Part shown: piece after piece, positions 35,543-44,549 of the stretch
How the letters are laid out: the number at the start of each line of letters is the position of its first letter
How positions within the stretch are numbered: the stretch's first letter is position 1
NCBI GenBank assembly: GCA_024231955.1
Contig: JAAEPZ010000538.1
Span: 702,551 to 766,550, forward strand
Source of the DNA: a bacterium
GTDB taxonomy: Bacteria; Krumholzibacteriota; Krumholzibacteriia; JACNKJ01
Direction of reading: 5' to 3'
Length of the DNA stretch: 64,000 nt
Made by a program: the position numbers and the translations under genes
Notes under the pieces: generated by a model
Database searches by the model: none
Seen by the model: the letters and a program-made list of their open reading frames with translations, nothing else
Told to the model about the DNA's origin: nothing

Positions 35543-35571
35543 ATGTTAAGTCCCATGTGGGGCGCTGTCAA
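35543..35571 (-). promoter_or_regulatory. Promoter of the met-asd operon leader
   Basis: On the minus strand TTGACA (35571-35566), exactly 17 nt, then TAACAT (35548-35543). Transcription would start near 35536, giving a leader of about 225 nt. Confidence 0.75.
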
Positions 35572-35858
35572 GTTGTCGGCAGTAAATTGTGCGACTTGAA
35601 CGAAACCCGCAAAATAGCCTCCGACCCGATTCAAACGGTCGCCGCCGCCGAGCTGGAGCGGCGGTATATCCGGTTTTCCCGTAAAAGAGGGGAGGCCGTT
35701 GTCGTTGTGGATTCGGCAGTTGGAATTCTGCTTGGCGTGTGGGAACGTTTCCCCATGGACATTCGCGGGCTCCGGCTCTAGCTTGTTACGGTCATCCATA
35801 TTTCATTTACGATTCGGCCACCTCCTGAAAGGGGCGGATCAAGCGGACGGGGCGCGTC
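35572..35858. other. Intergenic region between the met leader promoter and glnS
   Basis: About 290 nt with no supported gene. It contains a GC hairpin around 35641-35665 (GCCGCCGCCGAGCTGGAGCGG). A poor promoter-like TTGTTA (near 35784) with a T-rich -10 region lies about 50-75 nt ahead of glnS. An open frame across it on the minus strand only runs into the leader ORF. Confidence 0.4.
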
Positions 35859-37565
35859 ATGAATTCCGACAAGCCGGCAAGCGGCGAAACCGCTGCCATC
35901 AACTTCATCCAGGAAGCCATCAACGAGCACAACGAAACGGGGCGTTTCGACGGTCGCGTCCACACCCGTTTCCCGCCGGAACCCAACGGCTACATGCATA
36001 TCGGCCATGCCAAGGCTTTCTACCTCAACTATGCCATTGCCCAGGCCAACGGCGGTCTGTTCAATCTCCGCTTCGACGACACCAACCCCCTCAAGGAGGA
36101 TGTGGAGTTCGTCGAGTCGATCAAGGAGGACATCGCCTGGATGGGGTGCGACTGGGGGGACAGACTCTACTTCGCCTCCGACTATTTCGGAAAGCTCTAC
36201 GACTATGCCGTGCAGCTGATCGAGCAGGGGGATGCCTACGTCGACAGCCAGAGCGGCGATGAGAGTCGCGTCGGTCGAGGCACGGTGAAGGTGGCCGGTA
36301 CGAATAGCCCCTATCGCGAGCGGACGGTGGAGGAGAATCTCGATCTGTTCGCCCGTATGAGGGCCGGCGAGTTTGCCGATGGCGACCATGTCCTGCGCGC
36401 CAAGATCGACATGGCCTCGCCCAACATGTTGCTGCGCGATCCGATCCTCTATCGCATCCGCCACGCAACCCATCATCGTACGGGTGACGCGTGGTGCATC
36501 TACCCGCTCTACGATTGGGCCCACGGGCTGGAGGATTCCATCGAGGGGATCACCCACTCACTCTGCTCGCTGGAGTTCGACACCCATCGCCCGCTGTATG
36601 ACTGGTTCCTCGACAGGTTGGGGGTTTTCCACCCGCAGCAGATCGAGTTCGCCAGGCTCAACCTCACCTACACCGTGATGAGCAAGCGTCATCTTGGCCG
36701 CCTGGTCGAGGAGGGGTTCGTTTCGGGCTGGAACGATCCGCGCCTGCCCACCATCAGCGGATTACGGCGTCGCGGCTACACTCCGGCGGCGATCCGTGAG
36801 TTCCTCGACCGGGTGGGGGTGGCGCGTGCCGACAGCACCGCCGATCACGCGTTGCTCGAATTCTGCATCCGGGAGGAGCTGAACAAGACGGCTCCGCGGC
36901 GCATGGGCGTACTGCGTCCCCTCAAACTGGTGATAACGAACTACGATGAGGACAAAATCGAGATGATTCCGTGCGACAACAATCCCGAGGATGACGACGC
37001 CGGGCAGCGCGAGGTCCCCTTCGGCCGCGAACTCTGGGTTGAGCGTGACGACTTCCGCGAGGACGCGCCGAAGAAGTGGTTCCGCCTCGCGCCGGGCAAG
37101 GAGGTGCGCCTCAAGCACGCCTACTTCGTCACCTGCGATGAGGTCGTCAAGGATAACGCAGGCGAGGTGATCGAGCTGCGCTGCAGCTACGATCCCGCAT
37201 CGCGCGGGGGATCCTCACCCGACGGCCGCAAGGTGCGGGGCACGCTGCACTGGGTCTCCGCGCGGCACGCCGTCAAAGCCGAGGTGCGTCTCTATGACCA
37301 TCTCTTTGCGGCGCTGGTGCCCGGGGCCGATCATGACGGCGATTACACGCGGGACATCAATCCCGAATCACTCGTCAAACTCTCCGACGCCAGACTTGAG
37401 CCTGCGCTCGGGGAGATCGGCGAGGGTGAGCGTGTGCAATTCATGCGTCACGGGTACTTCTGCCTGGATAGCGTGGAGAGCGCTCCGGACAAGCCGGTGT
37501 TCAACAGGACTGTCGGGTTGCGCGACTCCTGGGCCAAGCTTGAGAAAAAATTGAGCAAGGGCTAG
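35859..37565 (+). CDS. glnS: Glutaminyl-tRNA synthetase
   Basis: A 568-residue class I synthetase that charges tRNA-Gln directly. The HIGH motif is FPPEPNGYMHIGHAKAFYLN, the GlnRS-specific context. LRFDDTNP follows and the KMSKS-like motif is VMSKRHLGRL. The C-terminal beta-barrel anticodon domains are complete (WVSARHAVKAEVRLYD, ESLVKLSDARLEPAL). Its presence implies tRNA-Gln need not be made through the transamidation route, though both can coexist. GGGGCGCG precedes the ATG. A terminator follows. Confidence 0.97.
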   Translation: MNSDKPASGETAAINFIQEAINEHNETGRFDGRVHTRFPPEPNGYMHIGHAKAFYLNYAIAQANGGLFNLRFDDTNPLKEDVEFVESIKEDIAWMGCDWGDRLYFASDYFGKLYDYAVQLIEQGDAYVDSQSGDESRVGRGTVKVAGTNSPYRERTVEENLDLFARMRAGEFADGDHVLRAKIDMASPNMLLRDPILYRIRHATHHRTGDAWCIYPLYDWAHGLEDSIEGITHSLCSLEFDTHRPLYDWFLDRLGVFHPQQIEFARLNLTYTVMSKRHLGRLVEEGFVSGWNDPRLPTISGLRRRGYTPAAIREFLDRVGVARADSTADHALLEFCIREELNKTAPRRMGVLRPLKLVITNYDEDKIEMIPCDNNPEDDDAGQREVPFGRELWVERDDFREDAPKKWFRLAPGKEVRLKHAYFVTCDEVVKDNAGEVIELRCSYDPASRGGSSPDGRKVRGTLHWVSARHAVKAEVRLYDHLFAALVPGADHDGDYTRDINPESLVKLSDARLEPALGEIGEGERVQFMRHGYFCLDSVESAPDKPVFNRTVGLRDSWAKLEKKLSKG

Positions 37566-37590
37566 AGGGTCGGAGCAGTCGAACGAATTG

Positions 37591-37619
37591 CCCGCTCCGA
37601 TTTTATCGGGGCGGGTTTT
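37591..37619 (+). terminator. Terminator of glnS
   Basis: CCCGCTCCGA (37591-37600) pairs with TCGGGGCGGG (37606-37615), one wobble, loop TTTTA, followed by TTTT. Confidence 0.82.
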
Positions 37620-37627
37620 CGTATGGA

Positions 37628-38371
37628 TCAGAGGTTGATCCGCTTGCGGAACTCGGCGACGAAACTGCGGCTGACGGGCACCTCATGGCCGCTTTTAGTC
37701 TTGATCAGCATCCGTCCCCCGAACCAGCGATGCACCGAATCGATGTTGTCCAGGTTGACGACATAGGCGCGATGAACCCGGAGAAAAGTGTCCGTGTCGA
37801 GACGCTCCGCCAGCTCCTTGATGGTGAAGGGGATGATGTGATCCTTCTCGCCGATGTGGAGGAAGGTGTACTTGTCCTCGGAGTGGAAATAGTCCACGGC
37901 ATCTGCCCGCACCAGAACGATCTCCCGCCCGACGGTGATCGAGAAGCGCTTCAACAGACGCTCCTGCCCCTCCATGCTTTCGCGGAGGCGGCGCAGGTCC
38001 GTGGCGACAGCACCCCCGGCGAGAATCTGGCGCAGCTTGACGATGGCTCGTTCGAGCTTCTCCTCCGCCACCGGCTTAAGGAGGTAGTCGACGGTGTTCT
38101 CCTCGAATGCGCGGAGGGCGTGCTCGTCGTAGGCCGTGATGAAAATGATGTAGGGGCTGCCCGGCAACTTATCGAGCATCTCGAAACCGGTGAGTCGCGG
38201 CATTTTGATGTCCAGGAAGATGGCGTCGGGTTCAAGCTCGCGGATACGGGAGATCCCCTCGCGACCGTCGGCGGCCTCGCCGACGACCTCGACATCGTCG
38301 TACGCCGACAGCAATCGGATCAGCCGCTCCCGCGCGGGCTTTTCATCCTCGATGATCAGGACTCGAATCAT
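37628..38371 (-). CDS. LytTR-type response regulator
   Basis: A 247-residue regulator. The receiver domain has acidic IIEDEKPARERL, the phospho-acceptor Asp in DAIFLDIKMPRLTG, and Lys in YLLKPVAEEKL. A linker leads to a C-terminal LytTR DNA-binding domain (about 145-247): VLVRADAVDYFHSEDKYTFL, FLRVHRAYVVNLDNI and VPVSRSFVAEFRKRI. Its start overlaps the kinase stop by 4 nt (ATGA), so kinase and regulator are co-translated. Members of this type often control envelope or secreted-protein genes; the targets are not visible here. Confidence 0.94.
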   Translation of the reverse strand: MIRVLIIEDEKPARERLIRLLSAYDDVEVVGEAADGREGISRIRELEPDAIFLDIKMPRLTGFEMLDKLPGSPYIIFITAYDEHALRAFEENTVDYLLKPVAEEKLERAIVKLRQILAGGAVATDLRRLRESMEGQERLLKRFSITVGREIVLVRADAVDYFHSEDKYTFLHIGEKDHIIPFTIKELAERLDTDTFLRVHRAYVVNLDNIDSVHRWFGGRMLIKTKSGHEVPVSRSFVAEFRKRINL

Positions 38372-39429
38372 TGTGCACGTTCCCGGTTGCGGTTCCAGAT
38401 CGTTGGGGGTTCGATCGGCAGCGTGAGTATTATTGTCGATCCCCGGCCCCGTGTCGAGTCGATCCGCAGACGATCGTCGCCGCCATAGAGCAGTTTCAGC
38501 CGTTCACTCACACCTTTCAGGCCGAAGCCCTCACCGCTCCAGTCGGGTGCAAAGCCCACACCGTCATCCTCGACGGTAATCAACACCCGGCCTTCATTTT
38601 GCCGCACGCTCAGGGCGATGTGCAGCGTCTCCCGCGTGCGGTTGTGCTTGATGGCATTCTCCACCAGCGGTTCGATCAACAGCCCGGGGATGGTCCAGTG
38701 CTGAAGTTCAACGGGACAGTCGACACTGAGGTTCAGACCCTCACCGAAACGTGCCCCCTCCAACTCGACATAGTCCGTAATCAGCTCCAGCTCCTCGGAG
38801 AGCGGGATCAGCGCGCGGTCGGAGATCGAGAGTACGCGTCGATACAATTCGGCCAACCGGACAACGTAGCGTTCGGCGGTAGGAGGATCGCTCCCGATCA
38901 GCGAGGCGGCGGTATTGAGGCAATTGAACAGGAAATGGGGGTTCATTTTCGCCTGAAGACTCGACAGCTTGGCCTCCAGTTCATGGTGACGGGCCTGTTC
39001 GCGCGCCAGATCGGCCTCCCGGCTGAGATCGATCTGATGCTCAAGACGGCCACGCAGATGGAAGTAGGAGGCTACGGCGATGCTGCTCGCCAGACCGAAC
39101 AGCAGGCAGATGCCGATCTCCTCGTTCCACAGATGGTCGTATTCACCGAGAATGAGATTGCCCACGACTCCGGCTCCATAAGCGCCGATCTCGACGACAA
39201 CAAAGAACCAGGTGTAGAAGATGGTCCGGGGCAGGCGGTTGTATCCCCGGTAGAGCAGGTAGAGCAGCGGGGAGACGAAGATGGCGAGCAGTAGCGCGAA
39301 CAGCAGGGTCTTGGGATAGATCAACAGTCCATCGTCCGCGTCCAGGATCAGAATGATCGACGCCAGGGTGAACGAACTGATCAGAATACAGACAATCAAC
39401 CGTTTCAGAATCGTTCCGAAGTTATTCAT
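38368..39429 (-). CDS. LytS-like sensor histidine kinase
   Basis: A 353-residue membrane kinase. About four N-terminal membrane segments (residues 10-30, 42-62, 72-95, 106-126) leave little periplasmic sequence, so the signal is probably sensed in the membrane. A coiled coil follows (READLAREQARHHELEAKLS). The phospho-acceptor His is in LQAKMNPHFLFNCLNT, typical of the His_kinase family. The ATPase domain shows LVENAIKHN, VEDDGVGF and GFGLKGVSERL. I chose the ATG at 39429, with AGGAG close upstream; an in-frame GTG lies 6 nt earlier. It precedes and overlaps the LytTR regulator gene. Confidence 0.92.
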   Translation of the reverse strand: MNNFGTILKRLIVCILISSFTLASIILILDADDGLLIYPKTLLFALLLAIFVSPLLYLLYRGYNRLPRTIFYTWFFVVVEIGAYGAGVVGNLILGEYDHLWNEEIGICLLFGLASSIAVASYFHLRGRLEHQIDLSREADLAREQARHHELEAKLSSLQAKMNPHFLFNCLNTAASLIGSDPPTAERYVVRLAELYRRVLSISDRALIPLSEELELITDYVELEGARFGEGLNLSVDCPVELQHWTIPGLLIEPLVENAIKHNRTRETLHIALSVRQNEGRVLITVEDDGVGFAPDWSGEGFGLKGVSERLKLLYGGDDRLRIDSTRGRGSTIILTLPIEPPTIWNRNRERAQ

Positions 39430-39546
39430 CCCCACTCCTGTTGATGGACGGACAGCTCACCCCGCGATCTTCCGGGCAGTCGAGCGGATAAGCCATACCA
39501 CTATCGTTATTTTACCGCAATGGCGGCGATTCGCGCTCTGTCTTCT

Positions 39547-39581
39547 GTTCAGTATACCTCTTTCGGGGAGTATCCCTGAAC
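39547..39581. repeat. Imperfect inverted repeat in a divergent control region
   Basis: GTTCAG (39547-39552) and CTGAAC (39576-39581) are perfect inverted arms. Inner ATAC (39554-39557) and GTAT (39570-39573) extend the symmetry with small bulges. It lies in the 346-nt gap 39430-39775 between the kinase (-) and the beta-propeller gene (+), a plausible operator or hairpin. Nothing else in that gap is clear apart from a TACACT near 39713 that could be a -10. Confidence 0.35.
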
Positions 39582-39775
39582 GGGAACCGATGGAGTGCAC
39601 AGCCGGGCGACAGGGGGGGCAATTGCCGGACGGGATACCGCCTGTCGGACCGGGATGCATTCTGTCGCAGCTGTCGCCCCTCCAGCGGGTTCCGGATCCG
39701 TTTGCGGCTTGAGTACACTAACATTCAGGTGTGGTTAATCGCCGTTTTATCCCGTATCCCCGAAATGAGACATTC

Positions 39776-41071
39776 ATGAAAACCATCAATAACCCACCGG
39801 TCGATCCGTCGCCTCGTCCCGTTGCTGTGTTGCTTCTGTCAATTATGCTCCTTTTCGCCTGCCCCCCCGTCGCCGGTGCGGGTGAGGAGGTTCGGATCGA
39901 TGGCGTCCTTCATGTTCGAAACAGCGCGACTCCGAGTCGGGGACTGGAGACAATAGAACTTGAGGAGGCCTGGCGGATTGGCGGAGACGACGAGGAGAGC
40001 GTGCTGCTCGGTCTGATCAGCGAGGTAACCAGTGATGATGAGGGGAACATTTACGTCATGGACGCCCAGCTCTGCGTCACACATGTCTACTCGCCGGCGG
40101 GAGAGCATCTGCGTACCCTGTTCGGTCAGGGCGAGGGGCCCGGCGAGGCGTTGAATCCGCGGGATCTTGTCATAACCGGTGACGGGGTTGGTGTTGTCGA
40201 GGAGTTTCCCGGCAAGGTGATCATGGTTGATCGCTCAGGGCTGCCCCTGAACTATATTCGGATGGGAGGGGTGGGAGCGAACAACGCGATGATCTCCCTC
40301 ACCGCGGCGGATTGGGGAGGCGGCAACCTGGTTATCAGCGGCACCGAAAGCCGCAACGGCGACGATCCGGGCATCAGTGAGCGACGCAACTTCCTCACGG
40401 CTTTTTCCCCGTCGGGGGAGGAGCTGGTATGTTATGCGGAGGCGCACTCCCGGTACAACTTCCGCGATTTCACGTTCAGCGAGATGGAACATACTCCGGC
40501 ATTCTGGTGGGGGTTCGCCGTCGGCAGCGACGGTCGCGTGTTTGTCGCACCCGATCGTGATGAATACGCCATCACGGTTTTCAACGCCGATGGGAGCGTT
40601 GATCGCATCATCGAACGTGAATATGACCCCCTGCCCCGATCCCGAAGGGGCAAACAGCGAATACGCGACCTGTTTCTCAGCGCCATGGATACTATGCCTA
40701 TGGAGGTCAAGACCGTGGTGGAGGAGACGGAACCGGTGGTGGACTATTTTCACCGAGGTCTGCGTGTGGCTGCCGATGGCTCGCTTTGGGTAAGTACGGG
40801 TCGCGGATTACACAATGACGAGCCTGGTGTGATGGTGACCTACGATGTGTTCGACCGGAAGGGGCACTTCACCCATCAGGTTGCGGTCGTCTGCGCCGGG
40901 GACAGTTATTTCGACAGTCTGGTCCTGGTTTCGGATAACCAGATTGTCCTGCTCAAGGACGCCATGGCGGCACTCGCGGCCCAATTCGGGAGCGGCACCA
41001 CCCTGGACTCCGATGATGACGAGGCCACGCCGCAGGAGATCATCTGCTACAATATCCGCAAGAGTCATTGA
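39776..41071 (+). CDS. Secreted six-bladed beta-propeller-like protein
   Basis: A 431-residue exported protein. The ATG at 39776 starts a signal peptide (RPVAVLLLSIMLLFACPPVAGAG). The body has propeller-blade patterns: DEGNIYVMDAQLCVTHVYSPAGEHLRTLFGQGEGPGE, VEEFPGKVIMVDRSG, SDGRVFVAPDRDEYAITVFNADG and ADGSLWVSTGRG. The second pattern with GEGPGE is typical of the 6-bladed propeller family of FCB-type bacteria. The ribosome-binding site is weak. No catalytic motif is visible. A terminator follows. Possibly a binding protein on the cell surface or in the periplasm. Confidence 0.8.
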   Translation: MKTINNPPVDPSPRPVAVLLLSIMLLFACPPVAGAGEEVRIDGVLHVRNSATPSRGLETIELEEAWRIGGDDEESVLLGLISEVTSDDEGNIYVMDAQLCVTHVYSPAGEHLRTLFGQGEGPGEALNPRDLVITGDGVGVVEEFPGKVIMVDRSGLPLNYIRMGGVGANNAMISLTAADWGGGNLVISGTESRNGDDPGISERRNFLTAFSPSGEELVCYAEAHSRYNFRDFTFSEMEHTPAFWWGFAVGSDGRVFVAPDRDEYAITVFNADGSVDRIIEREYDPLPRSRRGKQRIRDLFLSAMDTMPMEVKTVVEETEPVVDYFHRGLRVAADGSLWVSTGRGLHNDEPGVMVTYDVFDRKGHFTHQVAVVCAGDSYFDSLVLVSDNQIVLLKDAMAALAAQFGSGTTLDSDDDEATPQEIICYNIRKSH

Positions 41072-41086
41072 AGCTTACCGATTGTA

Positions 41087-41119
41087 AAGCCCCCTGCCCG
41101 TAACCGGGGCAGGGGGCTT
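41087..41119. terminator. Bidirectional terminator
   Basis: AAGCCCCCTGCCC (41087-41099) and GGGCAGGGGGCTT (41107-41119) form a perfect 13-bp stem between the convergent propeller gene and methyltransferase gene. T-tracts are short on both sides. Confidence 0.75.
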
Positions 41120-41141
41120 CATTGGGGGGAAAATGCGTGTT

Positions 41142-41864
41142 CTACTTGCGACCGAGGAATAGCACCTGAGTGGCGAGAGCCCAGCCGGTCTCGAACAACC
41201 GTTGCTTGAGCTCCTCGCCGCGCGCTTTGAGGGGCCGGAAGGCGTCCTTGTCGCGGATCCGCTCAATGACCCTGTCGTTCAGGTCGGCCAGATTCTGAAG
41301 CTCCTCGCGACTCTGCTCCTCATCCGCACCTCTGGTCGTGTCCAGCGTCTCCGCCTGCAGAAACTGGAGCCTGGTGAGCTCCGCGGTGATCCGCTCCCGT
41401 GCGAAAGTATGATTGTGCGTGATGCCGAGCACCTGATCGATATCGCCCCACCAATGGTGAAAATCCACATGCATTTGCTGCCGGGGACTTTGTCCGTCGC
41501 AAAACATCTCCTGGCAGATGAAGAGACCGCCAGGCTTGAGCACGCGGTACATCTCGTCCAGTGTACCTTCAAGGTTTGCCAGATGGTGCAACGAGTTGCT
41601 GATGGCGACCGTATCGAAACTGTTGTCCTGGAATGCCAGAGCACTGCCGTCCATGGTCAGGAAGGTGGCATTGGCGAGCTCCTGATCCGCCATGAATTCT
41701 TGCGCGGCCTTGACGATCCGCTCTTCGCAATCGATACCGACGGCTTCGGTGTAATTGCCGCTGGCCTGTGTGATTTGCAGGAGAAATTCACCGCGTCCGG
41801 TGGCGACATCCAGAATCCTGCCGCAAGAAACTCCCGTAAGTTTCTCGGTTAGTAACTGACTCAA
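41142..41864 (-). CDS. Class I SAM-dependent methyltransferase
   Basis: A 240-residue cytosolic methyltransferase. Motif I is RILDVATGRGEFLLQI, followed by VGIDCEERIV, DGSALAFQDNSFDTVAISNSLHHL and VLKPGGLFICQEMF, the usual order. The start is a TTG at 41864, with AGAGGA about 7 nt upstream. The C-terminal part is helical and charged (RIRDKDAFRPLKARGEELKQ). The substrate is not recognisable; the fold resembles UbiE/COQ5 and small-molecule methyltransferases. It is a single-gene unit. Confidence 0.88.
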   Translation of the reverse strand: MSQLLTEKLTGVSCGRILDVATGRGEFLLQITQASGNYTEAVGIDCEERIVKAAQEFMADQELANATFLTMDGSALAFQDNSFDTVAISNSLHHLANLEGTLDEMYRVLKPGGLFICQEMFCDGQSPRQQMHVDFHHWWGDIDQVLGITHNHTFARERITAELTRLQFLQAETLDTTRGADEEQSREELQNLADLNDRVIERIRDKDAFRPLKARGEELKQRLFETGWALATQVLFLGRK

Positions 41865-42235
41865 AATGATCCTCTCAGAAATTCCGGCGAGTTGGGTAAC
41901 TGACCTCGTGCTTACTCATTACGTGCGGGAAGGTTTCAGTGACGCTCTCTCATGTCCGATACAATGTTGAGACATACGGGGCTTGCCTGTTTGATCGCAG
42001 TTTGCGGACCCTGTTTGTCGGTATAACTGCGGGATATGTAGTTTTATTTCGTATCCGACCACTATCCTGAAACCGCGACTGAGTTGAAACGGATGAGGGT
42101 TATGCATTTGTCTGCAACCATCCGTCCCCGGCATGTGTCCAATTGGATTGGAGCGTCGAAAGAAAGCGGTCCCACACCCGATATCTCTTCATGTCGCCTG
42201 ACGGCATAAGCACCGAGAAGTTAGGAGTACCCTGC
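41865..42235. other. Intergenic region between divergent genes
   Basis: 371 nt without a supported gene. Relatively AT-rich around 42000-42050 with TATAAC (near 42033) as a possible -10 for the plus-strand gene, but no -35 at proper spacing. No hairpin terminator or RNA element recognised. Confidence 0.4.
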
Positions 42236-44521
42236 ATGTTCCCCCCTGCTCGTCGTAACCTATTCAGGTTTATGGTCACTCTGGTCACCCTACTCACATG
42301 TACTACACTTGCGCTGGCGGATGGAGCATACCAACCGGTTCGCAACCCTGTTCTGAATATCTCCAGGATGAGTGGCGAAATTGTCATCGATGGTGATCTG
42401 ACCGACAGCGGCTGGCGCACCGCCGGCCGAGCGGACACTTTTGCCGAACATCAACCGGGTGATCAGACGCGCCCTCCCGTGAATACCGAGGCCATGATCA
42501 CCTATGACGACAAAAACGTGTACATCGCGATGATCTGCTACGATGATCCGACGACGATTCGCGCCTCATTGTGCGAACGCGACCGCGTGTTCAGCGATGA
42601 CAATGTCTGCCTCCTCATCGACACCTACGGCGATGCCGCCTGGGCCTACGAATTCAACGTCAATCCTTACGGTATCCAGGGTGATCTTCTGTGGTCGCAG
42701 GACAACGGCGAGGACTCCCGCTTCGATATTATCTGGGATTCCGCCGGCAAGATCACGGACGAGGGCTATCAAATTGAGGTGGCGATACCTTTCGCGAGTC
42801 TCCGTTTCCCGGATAAGGCCGAGCAGGTCTGGAAGGTGGATTTCTGGCGGAACCATCCGCGCGACATCCGTCGCCAGTACTCCTGGGCGGCCTACGACCG
42901 GGACGAGTCCTGCTGGCCCTGCCAGTGGGGGACCGTCACCGGCATCAACAACGTGGAATCGGGCAAGGGGATAGAGATCCTCCCCGCCATCGTCACTACC
43001 CAGGGCGGTGCGTTGGCTGGTGATGGTGTCGATGATCCTTTCGACTTTCAGACCGAGGACACCGAATTCGAGGCATCGTTGAACGCCAAGTATTCGATCT
43101 CCTCCAACACCACTGCGGAGATCACGGTCAATCCCGACTTCAGTCAGATAGAGGGCGATCCCGGCCAGATCGACGTGAACACCAATTTCGCGCTGTTCAA
43201 GAGTGAGCGCCGTCCCTTCTTCCAGGAGGGCAGCGACCTTTTCAACACTCGCCTCAATGTCGTCTATACGCGTACGATCAACGACCCGCTCGTGGCCGCC
43301 AAGTTCACTCGCCGCAGCGGGCGATTGAGCATCGCCTACCTGACCGCCTATGACGAACACTCACCCCTGATTCTCCCTTTCGAGGAGAGCAGCGGTTACC
43401 TGCTCAACGGCGAGAGCGTCTCCAATCTGCTGCGAGTCCGCCGCACATTCGCGGAGGATTCACAGTTGGGCTTCCTGGGTACGGATCGGCGACTCATTGA
43501 TGGCGGCTCGGGGACTTTGCTGGGTCTGGACGGCAACCTGCGGATCTCCCAGTCGTTCCGATTCAAGGGTCAGATTATCGCCACTCATACCGAAGAACCC
43601 GACGATGCGTCAATGACCGAGGGCTTCAACGGTTCGACTTTCGATGATGGCCAATACACCACCGATTTCGATGGCGAACAGTTCTGGGGGCACGGGATCT
43701 CCACCTACCTGGGGCGCAGCACCCGCAATTCCGATGTCAGCCTGGAGTATGATCAGTTGAGTCCCACTTTCCGTGCCGATAACGGCTACCAGCCCCGCAA
43801 CAATCAGCGGCTTCTCTCGGGGTTCGGCAGTTACACCTATCGGATGGACAGCGGCCTGTTCCAATGGCTGCGTCCGGAGGTGCAGATGGGCAGGGAATGG
43901 AACTTCGACGGGGAGCGCAAGGATGAGTACATCCGTCTGAACCTGGCGGGTCAGTTCCGTTTTGCCCAGGGCTACTTCCACGGTCAGTATCTGGCCAGCA
44001 ACGAGCGGTTGGGCGGTATCGACTTCGACGGCATCTTCAACTACCACATGTGCGCCAACCTCACTCCCAATCGCCTCATTGCCTTCGGTGGGCACATAGA
44101 GTACGGCGATCAGATCGCGCGGCAGGAGTTGGTTATGGGTCGGGAGACAACGCTGGGTCTCTGGTTCGATATCCGACCGCTTAATCGACTGCTGATCGAA
44201 AACTGGTACGACTTCAGTTCCAGTTACGAGTCGGAAACGGATGAGGAGTTGTTCAAGGGGTATATCGCCCGCACCCGGGTAAGCCTGCAGGTGCTCAAGG
44301 AGCTGTCCGTGCGGATGGTTGTCCAGTACAACGATTTCCGCGACTCCTGGGATCTGGACCCGCTCCTGACCTACCGCATCAACCCCTTCTCGGTTCTGCA
44401 CATGGGGTCCACCTTCGATTACAAGCAATACGAAGGTCTGGGACCGGACGGAAACGAAACGGATACCCGTCTGAACAGGCGGCAGTACTTCTTGAAATTG
44501 CAGTATCTCTTCCAGGTTTAG
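42236..44521 (+). CDS. DUF5916-like outer-membrane protein with N-terminal CBM9-type domain
   Basis: A 761-residue exported protein. The ATG at 42236 has AGGAG 8 nt upstream and a signal peptide (RFMVTLVTLLTCTTLALA). Residues about 45-240 form a carbohydrate-binding-family-9-like sandwich (IDGDLTDSGW, YDDKNVYIAMICYD, YEFNVNPYGIQGD, VAIPFASLRFPD). The rest is a large barrel-like region with the DUF5916 marks NPDFSQIEGDPGQIDVNT and ALFKSERRPFFQEGSDLF, ending in alternating strands and a final Gln-Val. The DUF is common in FCB bacteria, where such proteins are predicted outer-membrane barrels of unknown role. A second, related gene lies at 53997-56576. Confidence 0.85.
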   Translation: MFPPARRNLFRFMVTLVTLLTCTTLALADGAYQPVRNPVLNISRMSGEIVIDGDLTDSGWRTAGRADTFAEHQPGDQTRPPVNTEAMITYDDKNVYIAMICYDDPTTIRASLCERDRVFSDDNVCLLIDTYGDAAWAYEFNVNPYGIQGDLLWSQDNGEDSRFDIIWDSAGKITDEGYQIEVAIPFASLRFPDKAEQVWKVDFWRNHPRDIRRQYSWAAYDRDESCWPCQWGTVTGINNVESGKGIEILPAIVTTQGGALAGDGVDDPFDFQTEDTEFEASLNAKYSISSNTTAEITVNPDFSQIEGDPGQIDVNTNFALFKSERRPFFQEGSDLFNTRLNVVYTRTINDPLVAAKFTRRSGRLSIAYLTAYDEHSPLILPFEESSGYLLNGESVSNLLRVRRTFAEDSQLGFLGTDRRLIDGGSGTLLGLDGNLRISQSFRFKGQIIATHTEEPDDASMTEGFNGSTFDDGQYTTDFDGEQFWGHGISTYLGRSTRNSDVSLEYDQLSPTFRADNGYQPRNNQRLLSGFGSYTYRMDSGLFQWLRPEVQMGREWNFDGERKDEYIRLNLAGQFRFAQGYFHGQYLASNERLGGIDFDGIFNYHMCANLTPNRLIAFGGHIEYGDQIARQELVMGRETTLGLWFDIRPLNRLLIENWYDFSSSYESETDEELFKGYIARTRVSLQVLKELSVRMVVQYNDFRDSWDLDPLLTYRINPFSVLHMGSTFDYKQYEGLGPDGNETDTRLNRRQYFLKLQYLFQV

Positions 44522-44549
44522 CAGCCTGAAATTCGACAGGAGGACCCCG

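Noticed and set aside
34276..35781. A 501-codon plus-strand frame opposite the trans-sulfuration gene
   Set aside because: Antisense shadow; the PLP-enzyme motifs on the minus strand are clear.
35404..35799. A 131-codon protein on the minus strand
   Set aside because: It would begin upstream of the met promoter; only its last 36 codons lie in the transcript and behave as a leader peptide.
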